This document shows positions 1 to 12,384 of a stretch of 64,000 nt of DNA, in pieces. The stretch is from Ophiura sarsii (taxonomy: Eukaryota > Echinodermata > Ophiuroidea > Amphilepidida > Ophiuridae): the NCBI GenBank assembly GCA_035610835.1, contig CM069455.1, forward strand, positions 788,335-852,334, read 5' to 3'. Numbering within the stretch: position 1 is the first letter of the stretch; each line of letters starts with the position of its first letter. The translations under genes and the position numbers were made by a program. The notes beneath the pieces were generated by a model. The model ran no database searches, was not told where the DNA came from, and saw only the letters and a list, made by a program, of their open reading frames with translations.

Positions 1-1120
1 TTCTGAGTTAGGATTGCTGAGCTGCTTTACCGTCCTGAAAAGATCTTTTGTACTGCTGTCAAGGATGTGTGACTTATGATAGTCAGTCTTTGCGTTGTCC
101 AGCAGTTTCTTATAGGACTTGCAGTGATCTTTGTAGACCTGTTTATCTACCTCCAGTTGTGTTTTGATGCATCTCCGTTCAGCTCTGCGTTTTTCCTGTT
201 TTGCTTGCCTCAGCTCATCAGTATACCAAGGGGCACTTGATCGCACAGTAACAGTTTTCGTTACAAGTGGAGCGTGACTGTCAAGCAGCTCAAGTAACAC
301 AGTGTCAAATTGAACAGCAAGATCGTTTAGGTTGTTAGCAGGATCACGATAAAGGGAAGATTGTTTGATGTCAGCTTTCAGATCTTCAATGTTTATTTCT
401 CGAAATTTGCGATAAGTCAGTGTTTTCTTGAGAGCAGCAGGTGGTTGTAAATTCAGTAGACAAGTAACTGCCTTGTGATCTGATGGTAGCCCGCCAACAA
501 CTTTAACAACCGAGACGAGCGTTGAGTCCTGACGTGAGATTACAAGATCTAGTGTGTGGCCAGAGTCGTGTGTTGTTGTATGCACATATTGTTGAAAACC
601 CACAGTCTCAAGAAGTTGAAGGAACTTGATTGCAGATCTATCATTTATTTCATCCACATGCCAGTTGAAATCTCCAGCAATAAAGATCTGCTCAGGGATT
701 GGCACGATCGTCTCTAACAGTGTCTCAAATTCATCAAAGAACATGGCAGGAGTACACTTGTTCTCTGTGGATCTTGGAGGGCGATATATGTTGAAAATCC
801 TGAGGTTTGTCGAGCGATGGGAGATTGTGATGTCCAGCATTTCAAAGGACTTGAACAATTTGGCAGAGTTTTTGACAACTTTGAAGCCACGTTTTAGCAG
901 AAGGCAGACACCGCCGCCTCTTCTCTTCTTTCTAGGAACTTGGTGAAGATCATAGTTTGGAAGCGAGGTTTTAAGTTCAGCGATAGTACAGTCGTCGCGG
1001 TCGTCTCCATGGAGCCAAATCTCTTGAATGGCTAATACATCGATTTTCTCATTAATTACAAAGTCACAGATTGATGGAACCTTGTTATTTATAGAGCGGG
1101 CATTCCAAGAAGCAACACTT
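1..1120 (-). CDS. L2/CR1-type non-LTR retrotransposon endonuclease domain (partial ORF)
   Basis: Read on the minus strand, the sequence is open for about 373 codons from 1120 to the window edge, without a stop. It shows an apurinic/apyrimidinic endonuclease of the L2/CR1 type: SWNARSINNK near the start, IQEIWLHGDD, GGGVCLLLKRG, NIYRPPRS, AGDFNWHVD (catalytic-type Asp/Asn), DSGHTLDLVISR and LPSDHKAV (catalytic Asp-His). The linker towards the reverse transcriptase follows (SSAPWYTDELR, an Arg/Lys-rich helix, SSTKDLFRTV). The RT would lie left of the window. There is no ATG: an in-frame TGA precedes the ORF at about 1121-1123, so the copy is 5'-truncated or lacks its start. The enzyme nicks target DNA to prime reverse transcription. 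The frame is unbroken, unlike most elements here, which suggests a young copy. Confidence 0.85.
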
Positions 1121-3250
1121 CATATGAATGGAATTCCTCAGAAGATTCCACCCCTGTTCCGTCAATGCTATATCCCGAAATTAACAGCTGCTTCATATGC
1201 ATTTTTATGGTAATGAAGTAAATCTATGAGTAAATCTCATTATGACTCGCTGGTGTGAAAGTGTGAAGCCGATCTGTGTCATACAAAACACTTCTAATCA
1301 TGACTTTCAGGCCTACATTGCCCTAGACAGCTTCACCTTTTCAGGTATCGTATACAATTGTATCTATTTATATTCCATTAAAACAAGTAATAGGTATGTT
1401 TGCAGTTTAACCCTATTGTTGTCAATGTAGCACGCACAATATATCGCCCAAAGCCGCCTTCCTGACAACGCAAATTCGAATATAGCCCGGCTTAAGCGGA
1501 AAAACGTGTTAATTTGGTTTATCTGTTAAATTTAGTTTATTTATAAAATGTCATCAGTTATACAGTTGGTGGTTGTGTTGTGTGATTAACTAATACTGCA
1601 GTATAGTACTAGTGGTATAACATCCACCAACTTGGAACACTTTGGATTTCACACCTTTTCGTAAATATGTTGTAATTCTGGCATGGAATAAGGTATTGTC
1701 TTAAAAAAACATTAATAATTAATACATTGTCGATCCCCGCCCCTCCGCCACTAAATGATGTTGTCCTTTTTTCTCAACCTCTCCATTAAGCGCGTTCTTT
1801 CATCGACCTTATAGCGCGATCCTTTTTGGAGGCGGGGCAACGGCCTCCGCCTCCTCTATGGGTAGGTTATGACATATGGGAAAACGACATCTTACGTACG
1901 GTTTACATGCGAAAATAAATCTCTTATGTTTACGTATATCACAATACTACAGATCCCCTCTGTTGTAGCGTAAACCTATCACCAACGAGTGCTTCCTGAC
2001 CTTTTTCAATTAAAGCCTGTTTAACGTGTGCTTAAACAGGTTTTGTATCAAAAATACAGATATTCTTGGAATTGGGCTACTTTTTGGCGTTGGCTGAGGG
2101 TTTTTTGGCAGCACTGCATATCTGATTAAATAACAGTTGTTTACACCCAGGATATATCATTAGAGCGTCCTTGGTTTACACATCTGCAGTCAATCCATGG
2201 AATATAGGACCAGCAATAATCACATATTGATTGACTGTGCCTAACAAAATGCTTTAAAAAATTGTTTAAGGAAAGTTTAAAGGCAAAATATGAAAAGAAC
2301 GTGTCTTTATTGATATAGTTTCCCGTTTGAACGGTGGAAATCGGTTTGGTATTAATTACGTTACCGAAGTTCGATTTTAAAAGATATTGAATCAATTACG
2401 TGCAAAGGGTATATTTTGAGACGTTATTTGTTCACGATTTTGTCCCAAGGAAATATTGTTGTACGAATTCACTGTGTATCAAATATTCATTGGACTGTAT
2501 TCAACTGTTGTTACGAATTACTTTCACTGTATTCAAATATTCATTTTAATCTTAAAAGTGTTTTTCGATGATAATGGATTATTCACAAGAAGGCTAGTTG
2601 ATTAAAGGCCCAACCAAAAAATCCAGATGTTAAACACATTACAATTGTGGTCTCAGATACTACTGAAAAGCTCAGAGAGTCAACTGTGTCCTAAAACATG
2701 GTCAAGGTTTGCATGAAATAGCTATGTGTATGAAACATTTCGCGACTGGCTAGGATTAGTGAAATTGTCATGCTCACAAGCTTTTAGTTTTCTTATTAGA
2801 CATGACTAGATATGTGTACATTTGTAAACATTTCATGATGAAAAATGTGGGTTCTTCTGCATCACGAACATTAAATGCCGCGAAAAAATAGTGCTTGCTT
2901 TAAAATAAACCTAGATGTGTCCTTGTTGGGTAGCACTGCATTACATAATGATATGGTGAACTGTCACTACAAATTACTCTGTACACATCATGTTCTGGTG
3001 ATCACTCCATTTCCATGGGAAACAGAGATTTTTTAGTTGGGGCTTTAACGACAAGTAATGATTGAACCACCGGTGTCAATCTTCAATATAATTTATTTAG
3101 ATGATGATTTTCGTAGTGTCCTTGACCACAAGGTTGCCGGTTTAACCGTACTAGCAATATATGACGCTTAGAGAAGCTGATAGAAAATCCCCAATCATTT
3201 CATTTATGGCTAAAGTATTTTTTTTAGGTTAAACTGCCATAGTGTCTATA
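1121..3250. other. Non-coding stretch, no gene seen
   Basis: I see no supported coding region. The short ORFs have no recognisable composition. A GC-richer patch at about 1735-1860 is similar, in inverted orientation, to about 10984-11050 (shared core around AAGGTCGATGAAA and GAGAGGTTGAG), so it is probably a dispersed repeat. Confidence 0.5.
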
Positions 3251-3853
3251 TACACCAAGCACCAAAAGTCCCGGATCAGGTGCTTTGAGGTTGACTAATT
3301 CAAAGTAGATAATCGGTACCAAAAATCAGAGATATTTATTAAATGCGCAAATCTCTTCTCCGCAGTTTGATACCTCATTCAGCAAAATCGAATGGAAACT
3401 TTTAGAGTTATGGCGATTTCTATGACCGCGCATAGCTACAGCAAAGTAGCACTAGGTATAGGAAATAATTTATTTGTGTATGAATACTGTTATAACTCTG
3501 TGCTATCTGAACGAGCCGACTAGGTATCTGGATGAATGGGTCTGGAGTGATAACCGCAATTTGCGGGACAAAGGGTCTGACTAGCTGTGAAGAATGAAGG
3601 TCTTTGCTATCTTTACACACACATTTTCAGTGCGTAATCATACACAAATCAATTATTTCCTATACCTAGTGCAACTTTGTTGTTGTTATGCGCGGTCATT
3701 GAAACCGCCATTACTTAAAAAGTATCCATTCGATTTTGTTGAATGAAATGAATTTGCTCATTTAATGTATATCTCAGATTTCTGGTACTGATTATCTATT
3801 TTGAATTAGCCAACCTCAAAGCACCTGGTCCGGGACTTTTGTTTCTAGGTGTA
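3251..3853. mobile_element. Fold-back (palindromic) MITE, about 600 bp
   Basis: The left arm (from about 3251) and the reverse complement of the right arm (ending about 3853) match over roughly 240 bp, for example AAAAGTCCCGGA, CAGGTGCTTTGAGGTTG, AAAATCGAATGGA, ATGACCGCGCATA and CACTAGGTATAGGAAATAAT in both. The loop is about 100 bp around 3500-3620. No transposase is present. Ends are approximate and no clear target-site duplication was found. Part of the arm sequence recurs in decayed form near 11610-11690. Confidence 0.75.
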
Positions 3854-4026
3854 GTCAAAATGTTTCCTCTATTTATATGTACATGATGTAGTTTTCAATT
3901 TCACGCAGATTGTGCCCAAACATGTGATCAATCATGTTTTCCAACGAAGTTTAATACTTCAATCGGTTATTTTCACCTTTTTTCAAATTTCTTTTTTTCG
4001 CGAAAGGTTTCAAATTTGTTCCCGTT

Positions 4027-4043
4027 TAAAAAAAAAAAAAAAA
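4027..4043 (+). repeat. Poly-A tract
   Basis: An uninterrupted A-run follows a T-rich stretch. No flanking retrotransposon tail was recognised. Confidence 0.8.
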
Positions 4044-4279
4044 ATAGCTGATTGGATGTTTGACGTTCAACGATCGCTATCGATCAGCGTCCGCAGGGTC
4101 CAATGTCCATGATGCGTTTCATTCATCATTCTTGGAATTGACTGTACCAGTTTGGAAGTATCTGTCAACCTTATCGCGTTGTTTCCAAGCACATGCTTTT
4201 ACGGCATTGGCAGATGGCAGTTCTTTCGTTTTATTCTTAATAGAAGTACTTGTTTTATACCGTGGTTTCAAAGCACATG

Positions 4280-4432
4280 CTTTTTCGACATTTGCAGTTC
4301 TTTCGTTGTAGCAGGTTTTTTGATCCGAGTTTTTGCCTTTTTTATTTTTAATTTTTCGACATTTGCAGTTCTTTCGTTGTAGCAGGTTTTTTGATCCGAG
4401 TTTTTGCCTTTTTTATTTTTAACTTCAATCAT
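4280..4432 (+). repeat. Two-copy tandem duplication, period 71 bp
   Basis: The core CGACATTTGCAGTTCTTTCG starts at 4286 and again at 4357. The following bases, including TTTTTTGATCCGAG, are nearly identical between copies, so the duplication looks recent. Confidence 0.85.
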
Positions 4433-5040
4433 ATTATAATGGCAAAATAAAACAGACTTTTAAACCACATTTCGTGTTACCTATATCACACTCTGCTATC
4501 TGTTTAAAAAAAATAGAATTATATTACCGCCTCTTTTCCTTTTTAAAGGATTTTTTATTTTTATTGTCAAAAGGATCGTAAAAGGATCGGTAACACCCCA
4601 GTGGGCCACCTCACGACTTATCTGGCGTTAACAATGTAACTATTTTAGTACTGTCGACGGTTCATATACTGAACCAGACAGAGGAAAGCGCGAGGAAGGA
4701 TCGGGTTGTTTTCTTCTAGAAATACCAAAGCTGACTAGGGTCACGCGTTATGAATTCGCCTCCCGATGGGGTGGTGCTGTTACACTTTTTAGTTTAATGC
4801 TGTCATACTCCTCCAATATTTGTAAAACCACAAAAGCTATCTCAACAAATTTGGTATCATTTTAAAGCCCTAATAACAAGCTATCTGCCTGCAAAATGGC
4901 ATTGGTATAGCTAATACAGAAGGGGAGATACAGCTGTTTAAAGGGGACCAGGGGTGGTCCTGGAAGGGGTCCCGCCGGAAAGGGTGCCGCCTGTACAAAC
5001 TCAATGGGGATAATCCAATGCTTTGTTCTTTTTACAATAA
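4433..5040. other. Non-coding stretch
   Basis: No gene is supported. The sequence is AT-rich with scattered GC-rich pieces near 4600-4790 and 4940-4990. Confidence 0.4.
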
Positions 5041-6755
5041 CTAGTCATCCCTAATGTTACAAACACCATTCTGGTCCCATTTTAAAGGATATTTAGTAGT
5101 CTTTAAGATGTAGTTCAACAGACTTGTCAACTATTTGTAACAGCTAATTAATTATGGATAAGACAATGATCATCAGCTTTCTTCCTATTCGCTACACAGT
5201 AAAAATGAATAATCAGCCTCAATTTACCGGATTTATAAAAATGAATATAACAGAAAAAGTTTTCAACGTATGATAGCAAAAGTATACATTTTTGGAAAGC
5301 TTGGAACTAGAGGAATTCAGAAATGCATTTTAGATTAGTGAAGGGTACATCCTTAAAACATATTTCTGAAAATTCTAAAAATATATAAGATCAAAATTGG
5401 AGATAATCACTAGCCTGTATAATTACCTTACCGACGTAGTAACCTTTGACAATTATATATCATCTGATGGGTAATTCCACGTTCAAATATGTAAAGTAAA
5501 TAATGATAGGGGCATGTATAAAAATTATATGGATCTCAAATTAAAAATTAAAAATTCTGATATTTTTCCGAACATTTTGAATCATACCATTTTAGTCCTT
5601 GGTCGTACTATAATTTCAATGGCATATTTGGTTTCCTCGTACGATTTTCCTTCAGAAAATGTATACTTTAACTACCTCAAGTAAATATAGATGTGTAAAG
5701 TTAAAATCGTGTCGCGAAAGCCAAAATCCGTGTGTAACGCGAAAGGAGGAGGCGAGCTTATAACACATGACCCTAGCCTAGTCATCCCTTAATGTTACAA
5801 ACACCATTTGAAAGGATATTTAGTAGTCTTGAAGTATGTGGTTCAACAGACTTTTCAACTATTTGTAACAACTAATTAAGTATGGATACGACCATGATCA
5901 TCAGCTTTCTTCCTATTCGCTACACAGCGGGCTACACAGTCGACATGAATAATCAGTCTCAACGTACCGGATTTATAGATGGTGTGACCGGTGACGTCAT
6001 GTATTTACAAATGGGACACCCTCTGTTGATTCCCTCCAGGCAGAATATACAGTAAAGTTAATGAAGACAACATGAAATTTCTTTCTAATGAATTGTAAAA
6101 CTCATTTATTTTTAATTTTGTGTGTGAAATGCGATAGCTTATAGCATTCCTAAGCAAGTTTAAAGACAGTTTTGATAACAATTTGCTGTAACACCACAAT
6201 CTAGTTAGAAAACCTGATCTGGCATATGTAAACTATAGGAACTCTTGCCCGGTGTGTTTTGTCTCAAATCAACAGAGGGCGTCCTAAATGTAAACAACGG
6301 TCACCTCATCTATAACAGAAAAAGTGTTCAACCTATTACATTTTTGGAAAGCTTGTAACTAGAGGATTTCAGAAATGCAGTTAAGATTAGGGAAGGGTAC
6401 ATCCTGAAAAAAAAATTCTGAAAAAATGTAAAATACAAATTGGAGATGTTCACTAGCCGGTATTTTTACCTTACCGACGTAGTAACCTTTGACAATGATA
6501 CATCTGATGGGTAATTTCATGAGAAATTTAAATATGTAAAGTCAATAATGATAGGGGTATGTATAAACAAATATGGATCTCTAATTAAAAATAAATAAAT
6601 CCGATATTTTCCCGAACATTTTGAATCATACCATTTTAGTCTTTGGTTGTAGGGGGTATTCAAGCAAAAATAAATGTGTACAGTTAAAATCATGTCGCGA
6701 AAGCCAAAATCCGTGTGTAACGCGAAAGGAGGCAAGCTTTTAACACATGACCATA
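5041..6755 (+). repeat. Large two-copy tandem duplication (units about 735 and 980 bp)
   Basis: Unit 1 (5041-5775) and unit 2 (5776-6755) share ordered landmarks: CTAGTCATCCCT plus a TTACAAACACCATT block at the start, a TTTTTGGAAAGCTT block, TACCTTACCGACGTAGTAAC, then GCGAAAGCCAAAATCCGTGT near 5720 and 6700, and AACACATGACC at both ends. The size difference is mainly the 333-bp MITE inside unit 2. There is no coding signal. Confidence 0.85.
5978..6310. mobile_element. 333-bp MITE with TATA target duplication
   Basis: The termini are inverted repeats: GATGGTGTGACCGGTG at the left, and the reverse complement of the right end reads GATGAGGTGACCGTTG. Both continue to CCCTCTGTTGATT. TATA flanks both sides (5974-5977 and 6311-6314). 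The paralogous unit 1 near 5231-5245 lacks the element, so the empty site is visible in the window. Confidence 0.85.
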
Positions 6756-7029
6756 GTGATTAATATCACCCGATCCCCGCTGTGAAAAGAGCGACCCCGT
6801 TTTGCAAGATTGTACACTTGTCGGGTTTCTAGTACACTTGCCGGGTTTTATATTAATATTGAATTATAGTGGTCACATTGATTCACGATTAAGTGGTACC
6901 TTTAGGTCAAGTAAAAGTGAATTTAAAGTTAGCTACGAAATCAAGTATAGCCGGCGTCATTTTCGTTACTTTAGCGGGAATAGGGCAAGCGAAAGTCAAG
7001 CCTTTTTTTCTTGGAAATAGAAACAGGCT

Positions 7030-10000
7030 GTTATATTTAACCATTTAATCTTCTCATCTCACTCAAAGTCTGCACGGCGGAAATGGCGCTGGTTACTATA
7101 ATCAACCTTACGGCATGGATGGCGTACAGCAAGCATCGCAAGCAGTAGGCTATATGAAGGGCGGTACCAAAGACGCTTGAGTGGATACCGGCCAACTGAG
7201 TCCGTAGCGGAGTGGCGTCCCAACGGTCAACTAGCCTTAAATTCTCAAGCATGGAAAAGTCAATATATATGAAGAAAGTTATGAAGACGGCAGCTAGGCC
7301 CCCAGGGTTGACCAGTCTTCTGATAGAGATACTAGGAAAGGACCGATTCCAGTAAGGAACTCTGAGACACCCAATGACGAATCATGCTTACACTCAACTG
7401 AGAGGCATGGGTCCGACAATTCTCAGACGACTGCTGGCAGAGGTCAGCGATATCTAAATATTGCAACATGGAATGTCCGTACTTTAAATGAGCATAATAA
7501 ACTACATCAGGTTCGTTCGGAAGCAGAACGATTGAAGCTGGATGTAGTGGGGTTAGTAGAAGTAAGATGGACATCAACAGGACAAGTTAACACAAATGGC
7601 TGGAAGCTTTACTACATAGGCGCTGATAAAGTGCACCATCGAGGAGTTGGCTTTCTGATCTCACCAAAGATTGCTAGAGCAGTACTGAAGGTTCAACCAA
7701 TATCTGACAGAGTCATTGTTCTTCGTGTTGATGCAAAACCACAGCCAATAACAATTATACAGACATACATGCCAACGTCAGAAGCAGAGGAGGACGATGT
7801 TCTTGCAGTCTATGCTGTGTTACAGAAGGCAGTTAAAGAGTGTCCTAAGAAAGACAGATTGGTGGTGATGGGTGATTTTAACGCTAAAATTGGTGCTAAT
7901 CATCAGCATGCTGCTTGTGGAAAGTTTGGTCATGGAGAAGGGAATGACCGCGGACAAATGCTTCTGGACTGGCTTGGAGATAATAAGCTTGTGGCTGTTA
8001 ACACCTGTTTCCAACATAGACACAATTAGCTGTTCACTTGGTGTTCGCCTGGAGGTAAATGGAAGAACCAGATCGACTTCATTGCAATCAGAAAGCGTGA
8101 TAGGAGAGAATGCACAGATAGCCGTGCTTTAATAAGTGCTGACTGTGGATCAGACCATCAGCTGTTATGGGCAAGAATATGTGGCCGTAGGTGGAACAGG
8201 AAATCTCAACATTCAAGAAAGCTCAAACTACATCTGAAACAACTGACAGATCCTTCTGTTGCGGACGCTTTCGAAACTAGTGTTAGAGACCATCTGGAAG
8301 GCAAAGAAGTGACATGGTCGGAATTGGCAGAGGCACTTACCTCAGCTTCCAAAGAACATTGCCCAATAGTAAGAAAGGCAGACAAACCATGGATGGATAA
8401 CCCTGAATGCCAAGATCTAATAAATCAAAGACGCCTATCAAAGACGAAAAACTTCCAAAGTTCAGAGTATCGGAACTTGTGTAAAAAAGTAAAGACAGCA
8501 AGTCGCAAGGCGAAACGTAAATGGTTGGCTGCAATAAGTGACAAGGCAGAGAAATCATACAGATCTGGAGATACCAGAAATGTGTACCAGTTGATAAAGA
8601 AGATAAGTGGTAAGAAGCCCCCACAACCTGGTATTGGTATCAAGGTTGGAAATGGCGAGATGCTGTATGAAGCAGAGTCAATTAAGCAGCGCTGGTATGA
8701 GTATGGTAAACAACTCTTCAGTCTTAACACCGTAGATCACCCTCCCAATGACCAACCCCCAAGAGAGCTGGAACCAGAAGTAATGAAGTCTGAAATCAGA
8801 GCAGCCATAAAGAAATTGAAAAATGACAAGGCAGCCGGGCTTGACGGGATACCTGGAGAAATTATTAAAGCTGGTGGAGATACAGTGGTACAAGCCATGC
8901 GGACCATCATTGACCAGATCTGGAAAACCTGAGAATGGCCCACTGACTGGACACAGTCAGAGATCATCACCTTACCTAAAGTTCCAGGAACGCAAGACTG
9001 CGCCAAGCATCGTACAATCAGTCTACTCTCTCATGCCTCTAAGGTGCTTTTGGAAGTCATCAGAAGCAGGATAGCATACTTCGTAATGCCACAGATTGCT
9101 GAGGAACAGTTTGGTTTCGTTTCAGGAAAGGGAACAACCGAATGCCATCCTGACTCTACGCAACATCATAGAGAAAACAATCAAGCGACAAGACCAAGCA
9201 AGAGCTGTGGATGATGTTTGTGGACTACTCCAAAGCATTTGATACAGTTAATCACACCGCCTTGTGGAAATCACTAATTGAATTTGGCACACCAGAACAC
9301 CTAGTCTGGCTGCTGGAGAAGCTGTATACAAAAGCTAGTGGAGTTATACGTTTAGCAGAAGGCCACACAGATCAGTTCCCCTTTGAGCAAGGAGTCCGTC
9401 AGGGTTGCATTGTATCACCCCTACTCTTTAATGCCTGTGGTGAAACCATTATGCGACAAGTAGAGGACAGGCTGGAAGACAGACCTGGCTGCATCATTGG
9501 TGGAAGGGCAATATGGAATCTTCGCTTTGCTGATGACACTACACTTCTAGGACGTTCTAAACAGGAACTAGAAAAGCAAGCACAAGAACTAGAGAGATGC
9601 AGTCTCCAATTTGGCCTGCGTATAAACCCAGCCAAGACTCATGTCATGATACTGGGTAACAAGCAGCCTATATTCCTAGACGGAGATGAAGTTCAGCAGG
9701 TGGATCGGTTCAAATACCTCGGTCGGGATGGATGGAGACTCCGCACCAGAAATACGAGTCAGACTGACAGTTGCCAGAGGCATCACTAGCCAACTGAATG
9801 GAATATGGAAGGCTAAACAAATAAGCTTGAAACTCAAGAAGCAGCTGGTCCGGTCACTGGTATGGAGTTCAGCGCTTTATGGCTCTGAAAGTTGGACCCT
9901 CAAAGAAAGAGACAAGAGCTGTATCACAGCATTTGAAATGTGGGTTTGGCGCAGAGTGCTACACATCAGCTGGACTGATAAGAAGTCAAACTCATGGGTG

Positions 10001-10290
10001 CGCAAGCAAATAGGGGTGAAAGAAGAAGAGGGACTGCTAGCCCAACTAAGGAAGAGGAAGCGTGCAAAGTATGGTCACTGGAAGCGACGTGCGGAAAGCA
10101 TAGTAATAGGCACTATTGAAGGAGAGGTAGAAGGGAAGGCTCTACCAGGACGCAGAAAAACTGCTTGGACAGATGACATCAGAGACTGGACAGACGGCGG
10201 ACTGGTAGTAGCAAGAGTGAAAGCAAGCAAGAGAATGCCGACGGTTCTCTAAAGGACTATGGCTAAACAGCAGCAGCATACGTTGAACAT
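7030..10290 (+). mobile_element. RTE-type non-LTR retrotransposon, inactivated
   Basis: The segment contains a single broken endonuclease-reverse transcriptase reading frame (next entry) preceded by about 350 bp with no recognised coding content. The RTE assignment rests on the EVRW endonuclease motif and on the C-terminal RRVLHISWTDK block, which resembles the RRLLRVPWT block of BovB/RTE elements. Boundaries are approximate because I could not identify a target-site duplication or a 3' microsatellite tail. Confidence 0.75.
7410..10252 (+). pseudogene. RTE-like endonuclease/reverse transcriptase pseudogene
   Basis: The frame begins with ATWNVRTLNEHNKL (about 7464), then LDVVGLVEVRWTSTGQ and VVMGDFNAKIG (endonuclease). 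It continues past an in-frame TAG at 8027-8029 with QIDFIAIRKRDRR and SADCGSDHQLLWARI (endonuclease C-terminus). The RT follows: KLKNDKAAGLDGIPGEIIK, an in-frame TGA at 8930-8932, EEQFGFVSGKGTTE, VDYSKAFDTVNH (motif A), GVRQGCIVSPLLFN (motif B) and RFADDTTLLG (motif C). The C-terminal domain reads ESWTLKERDK and AFEMWVWRRVLHISWTDK. Lesions are the two nonsense codons and frameshifts near 9143, 9210 and 9720. The catalytic FADD is still present, but the frame cannot give one protein. Confidence 0.88.
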
Positions 10291-10661
10291 TAAACATGAT
10301 ATCTGGAGCAAAAGTTTGACTAATTGTATTCAGAATAGAGAAGTTGAAAATTATTGATGAAAATATCCGACGCCGACTCAGTTGCTTTTATTTCTTAGCT
10401 GAATTAATAGTCCAGAGCTTGTGTATTAAAGTATTGTATCAGCACCAGGAAGGTATTTCCCTATCGAAAATTGAGGAAAGGACAAAAGTGGGAAATAAAA
10501 TCACGTCTATATCGATGACTTGTATTGTATATTTCACTCTTTGATTTACTTTTTGTTATAGATATAATAATGTTAATTTCGGTATGCATCCCATCCCAGT
10601 AAAATAATAAATACTTTCAAATCCCAGAATAATACACCAAACGCGATAGTAAATATATTAC

Positions 10662-10683
10662 GCCCCCCCCCCCCCCCCCCCCC
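10662..10683 (+). repeat. Poly-C tract
   Basis: About 20 uninterrupted C residues. Such homopolymers recur in the window as G-runs at about 21655 and 23276 and a C-run at about 26342. Exact lengths may be assembly-sensitive. Confidence 0.9.
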
Positions 10684-10689
10684 GTTATC

Positions 10690-11730
10690 CCACTCCATAA
10701 TACAAATATTGTACGTGACCTGACGCCCAAATGTTTTCATCATTGATTTCAATATGAAGGGGGAAATGGGCTACTTTCATCAGACCATGGCAATATTGCG
10801 CGGAACACGAAGACTGGGATAATAATATAGATTATTTCTAGAGCTGTAAATGAATAGAGCAAGATTAAACAACATTTCACACCCGTGATGGGTCGGTAGC
10901 CTAATTGATATCTTTAGACGACCAGATACATGTTGAGGCCGTTGGTGTTTTTAGCTATTGATCGGCGGTGAACCGTGAACATAAACATTTTACGACAGAA
11001 GGAGCGCTAAGGTCGATGAAAAAGCGCGCTTAGAGAGGTTGAGAGAAAAGGCAAGAGCCCTAAAGTTAAAGAGCAACTTATTTAAAGTTTAAAGAGCAAT
11101 GTTGCTTAATTACCTCAAAATCAAATTTTGAAATATATTGTCCTGGTATCAGGACAGGATTTTTTCTGAGTTTTTTTTTTCGCTCGTAAAAAGGATTCCA
11201 TGGTTTTAACACCATTTACAGTGTTTCTTGTGCCTCCAAGCATGCTTTTACAACACGTTACACTGGCAACAGGACTTTTCTCCCAAAACAAACAGTGCCA
11301 AACATGCGTTAAAGTACTTATAAGCTGGTGGCCGTCTGACTTCCACCTTCTAATGTATGGTACAGATAGGCGGAACGTTGTCACAGATATGAAAAGAAGT
11401 TTAATCCCAACTAAATATGTTATTCAAAAAATCAAAGGTCTTTTATTTAAGAAAAACAACCGAGGCTTTATATTGAAGTCACAACATTTGACCTACTTGC
11501 AGCAGGATTTTCTTAAATACCCTCGTTTAACAACATTATGCCTTTCCCTGCACTGAAATGTCAATTGAAACCTGTACACACTGGTGACAGAAATCAGTGG
11601 TCATAGAGATCGAATGGATACTTTGAAAGTTATGATGATTTCAATAACCACAAGTAACGACAACAAAAGGCACATGAATTGGAGTTAGGTGCACAGATGG
11701 TCATTTTGATAGACGGCGACGATATATGTA
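10690..11730. other. Non-coding stretch with one unrecognised ORF
   Basis: An open frame at 11200-11556 (+, 118 codons) and an overlapping one on the minus strand (11121-11384) have no motif I recognise. Neither looks clearly coding. Around 11610-11690 the sequence resembles an arm of the fold-back element at 3251-3853 (shared TCGAATGGATACTTT). Confidence 0.4.
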
Positions 11731-11734
11731 CAAA

Positions 11735-12384
11735 GAGATAGGGGATATAATTGATATTTAACGATTTAACCACGATATAAATGATATTTTAGATATATTT
11801 ATTGCCGATACAAATGACACATTTATTCCAATGTGATATATCTGATATTTTTGATATTTCCGAATAAATGATATAAAAGATACAAACGATAGTTTTGACG
11901 ATATAAAAGATAGAGATTTTTTGATTGAGTTGTACTTTTGCGACGATATATCTGATATTCTTGATATTTCCGATATAAATGATATAAAAGATACAAACGA
12001 TAGTGTTGACGATATAAAAGATAGAGACTTTTGGAATGAGATGTACTTTTGCGACGATATATCTGATATTCTTGATATTCTTGATATAAAAGATACAAAC
12101 GATAGTTTTGACGATATAAAAGATATAGATTTTTTGACTGAGATGTACTTTTGCGACGATATATCTGATATTCTTGATATTTTTGATATAAAAGATACAA
12201 ACGATACAACCGATAGTTTTGACGATATAAAAGATAGCGATTTGTTGATTGAGTTGTACTTTTGCGACGATATATCTGATATTCTTGATATTTCCGATAT
12301 AAATGATATAAAAGATACAAACGATAGTGTTGACGATGTAAAAGATAGAGATTTTTGGACTGAATTGTAATTTTGCGACAATAT
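11735..12384 (+). repeat. satA satellite array, block 1
   Basis: Tandem units of about 102, 111 or 120 bp, each containing TTTGCGACGATATATCTGAT, ATTCTTGATATT, GATACAAACGATAGT, and GACGATATAAAAGATAGAGA in that order. Inside a unit the sequence is built on a 9-bp step of the form GATAnnnnn, and length variants differ mostly by 9 bp. Because the units are multiples of 3, several frames stay open on both strands. Read on the plus strand this gives Asp-Ile-X repeats. The left edge is degenerate (about 11735-11880). Confidence 0.93.

Noticed and set aside
7532..8029. A host endonuclease gene (craniofacial-development-protein-2-like)
   Set aside because: It continues in frame past a TAG into further endonuclease and RT sequence, so it is the front of an RTE element.
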